DNA from: Pelethousia sp034928145
Lineage (GTDB): Bacteria; Bacillota; Clostridia; Christensenellales; CAG-138
NCBI GenBank assembly: GCA_034928145.1
Contig: JAYFPE010000010.1
Coordinates: 1 to 64,000 of the forward strand
Direction: 5' to 3'
Length of the DNA: 64,000 bases
Positions 63,502 through 64,000 of this stretch are shown here, piece after piece (the first letter of the stretch is position 1; the number at the start of each line of letters is the position of its first letter). Below the pieces are notes generated by a model. It had not been told where the DNA came from. It searched no databases and saw nothing but the letters and a program-made list of their open reading frames with translations. Both the position numbers and the translations under genes were made by a program.

Positions 63502-64000
63502 ATGGATATGAACCTGCAGAAATACATGGCTTTCGTGCGTGTGGTGGAGTATGGCAGTTTCACCAAGGCGGCGCAAATGCTTAACTATTCCCAATCCGGA
63601 ATTAGCCGCATGATAAGCGACCTCGAGCAGGAGTGGGGCGTGACCCTGCTGGAGCGCGGTCGCGCGGGCGCGCGGCTCACTTCCGACGGGTTAAAGCTCC
63701 TGCCTTTTGCCAAAAATATGTGCGAGGCATACCGCGAGCTGCAAGCGCGGGTAGAGGAATTGAGCGGCCTGCAATCCGGCCTGATCCGCATCGGCACCTT
63801 TTCCAGCATCGCCACCCATTGGCTGCCCAATATCATAAAGGAATTCCAAAAAGATTACCCCAATATGGATTATGAGCTGCTCTTGGGCGATTACGTGGAG
63901 ATCGAAAACTGGATCCTGGAGGGGCGGGTGGATTGCGGCTTTTTGCGCCTGCCCGCGCGGCCGGAGCTTGAAACCGTGTTTCTCGAGCAGGATAAACTGC
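63502..64000 (+). CDS. LysR-family regulator (cut by the window end)
   Basis: The visible 166 residues comprise the LysR winged helix-turn-helix (YMAFVRVVEYGSFTKAAQML, then NYSQSGISRMISDLEQEWGV) and the start of the effector domain (SGLIRIGTFSSIATHWLP). AAAGAGGAT lies 12 bases before the ATG. It is divergent from the YbaK-type/proB pair with a 104-base gap, so it may control that pair. The C-terminus lies beyond the window. Confidence 0.9.
   Translation, partial: MDMNLQKYMAFVRVVEYGSFTKAAQMLNYSQSGISRMISDLEQEWGVTLLERGRAGARLTSDGLKLLPFAKNMCEAYRELQARVEELSGLQSGLIRIGTFSSIATHWLPNIIKEFQKDYPNMDYELLLGDYVEIENWILEGRVDCGFLRLPARPELETVFLEQDKL

Overview
The window comes from a G+C-rich, endospore-forming, probably anaerobic Firmicute of class Clostridia. 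Evidence for this: a full Spo0A, a SipL-like SPOCS/LysM spore-morphogenesis protein, a YabE-like G5/3D protein, a TrpR-like YerC regulator, strong GGAGG ribosome-binding sites with frequent GTG/TTG starts, an IPKTG-type wall anchor, and a small NrdD-like protein. A gut lineage of the Christensenellales or Oscillospirales kind is a guess. No rRNA, tRNA, CRISPR array, prophage or intact mobile element was seen.

Layout. 1-8.6 kb: MFS exporter, Pro/Thr-rich membrane protein, DMT transporter with a DUF2461 gene, a YtrA-type GntR/ABC-2 operon with a clear promoter and operator, a C39-like protein, a wall-anchored surface protein and a TetR regulator. 9-16.4 kb: a membrane protein with a repeat-derived tail, a small protein, spo0A, the sipL-like gene, about 1 kb of repeats, pepF and a small gene. 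16.4-27 kb: an Xre regulator facing a 59-residue ORF across a palindromic operator, yerC, a polar amino-acid ABC operon, a DUF1015 gene, an AEC transporter interrupted by an in-frame TGA, queH, putP, an NlpC/P60 protein and an EamA transporter. 27-33 kb: a yabE-like/ksgA/ankyrin operon with ATGA overlaps, a lipoprotein PBP and small genes.

33.4-45.6 kb is the most novel part, a putative acid-catabolism locus. It holds two divergent MOFRL/glycerate-kinase paralogues, an AraC regulator, an enolase paralogue that keeps the metal ligands and catalytic lysine but lacks other enolase catalytic residues, a complete family-5 (Dpp/Opp-type) ABC importer and a mandelate-racemase-subgroup dehydratase. 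A terminator and a dead IS1182-like transposase follow. My reading is that a carboxylated solute is imported, dehydrated or deprotonated by the two enolase-superfamily enzymes and phosphorylated by the kinases. The substrate is unknown.

46-64 kb is housekeeping and phosphate: a long ileS, ftsH, a PHP phosphoesterase, yccF, prs, a free-standing Spo0A-type DNA-binding domain, then a pst-phoU-phoB-phoR operon. That operon begins with a circularly permuted PstS behind a PhoP-box-like repeat. A proB/YbaK-type pair and a LysR regulator cut by the window edge close the window.

Several short repeat families run through the gaps: an A/T-flanked GTGGC hairpin (5 copies), a GGCCCGGCGCA hairpin (5 copies), longer modular G+C-rich elements and 15-17 bp tandem units.
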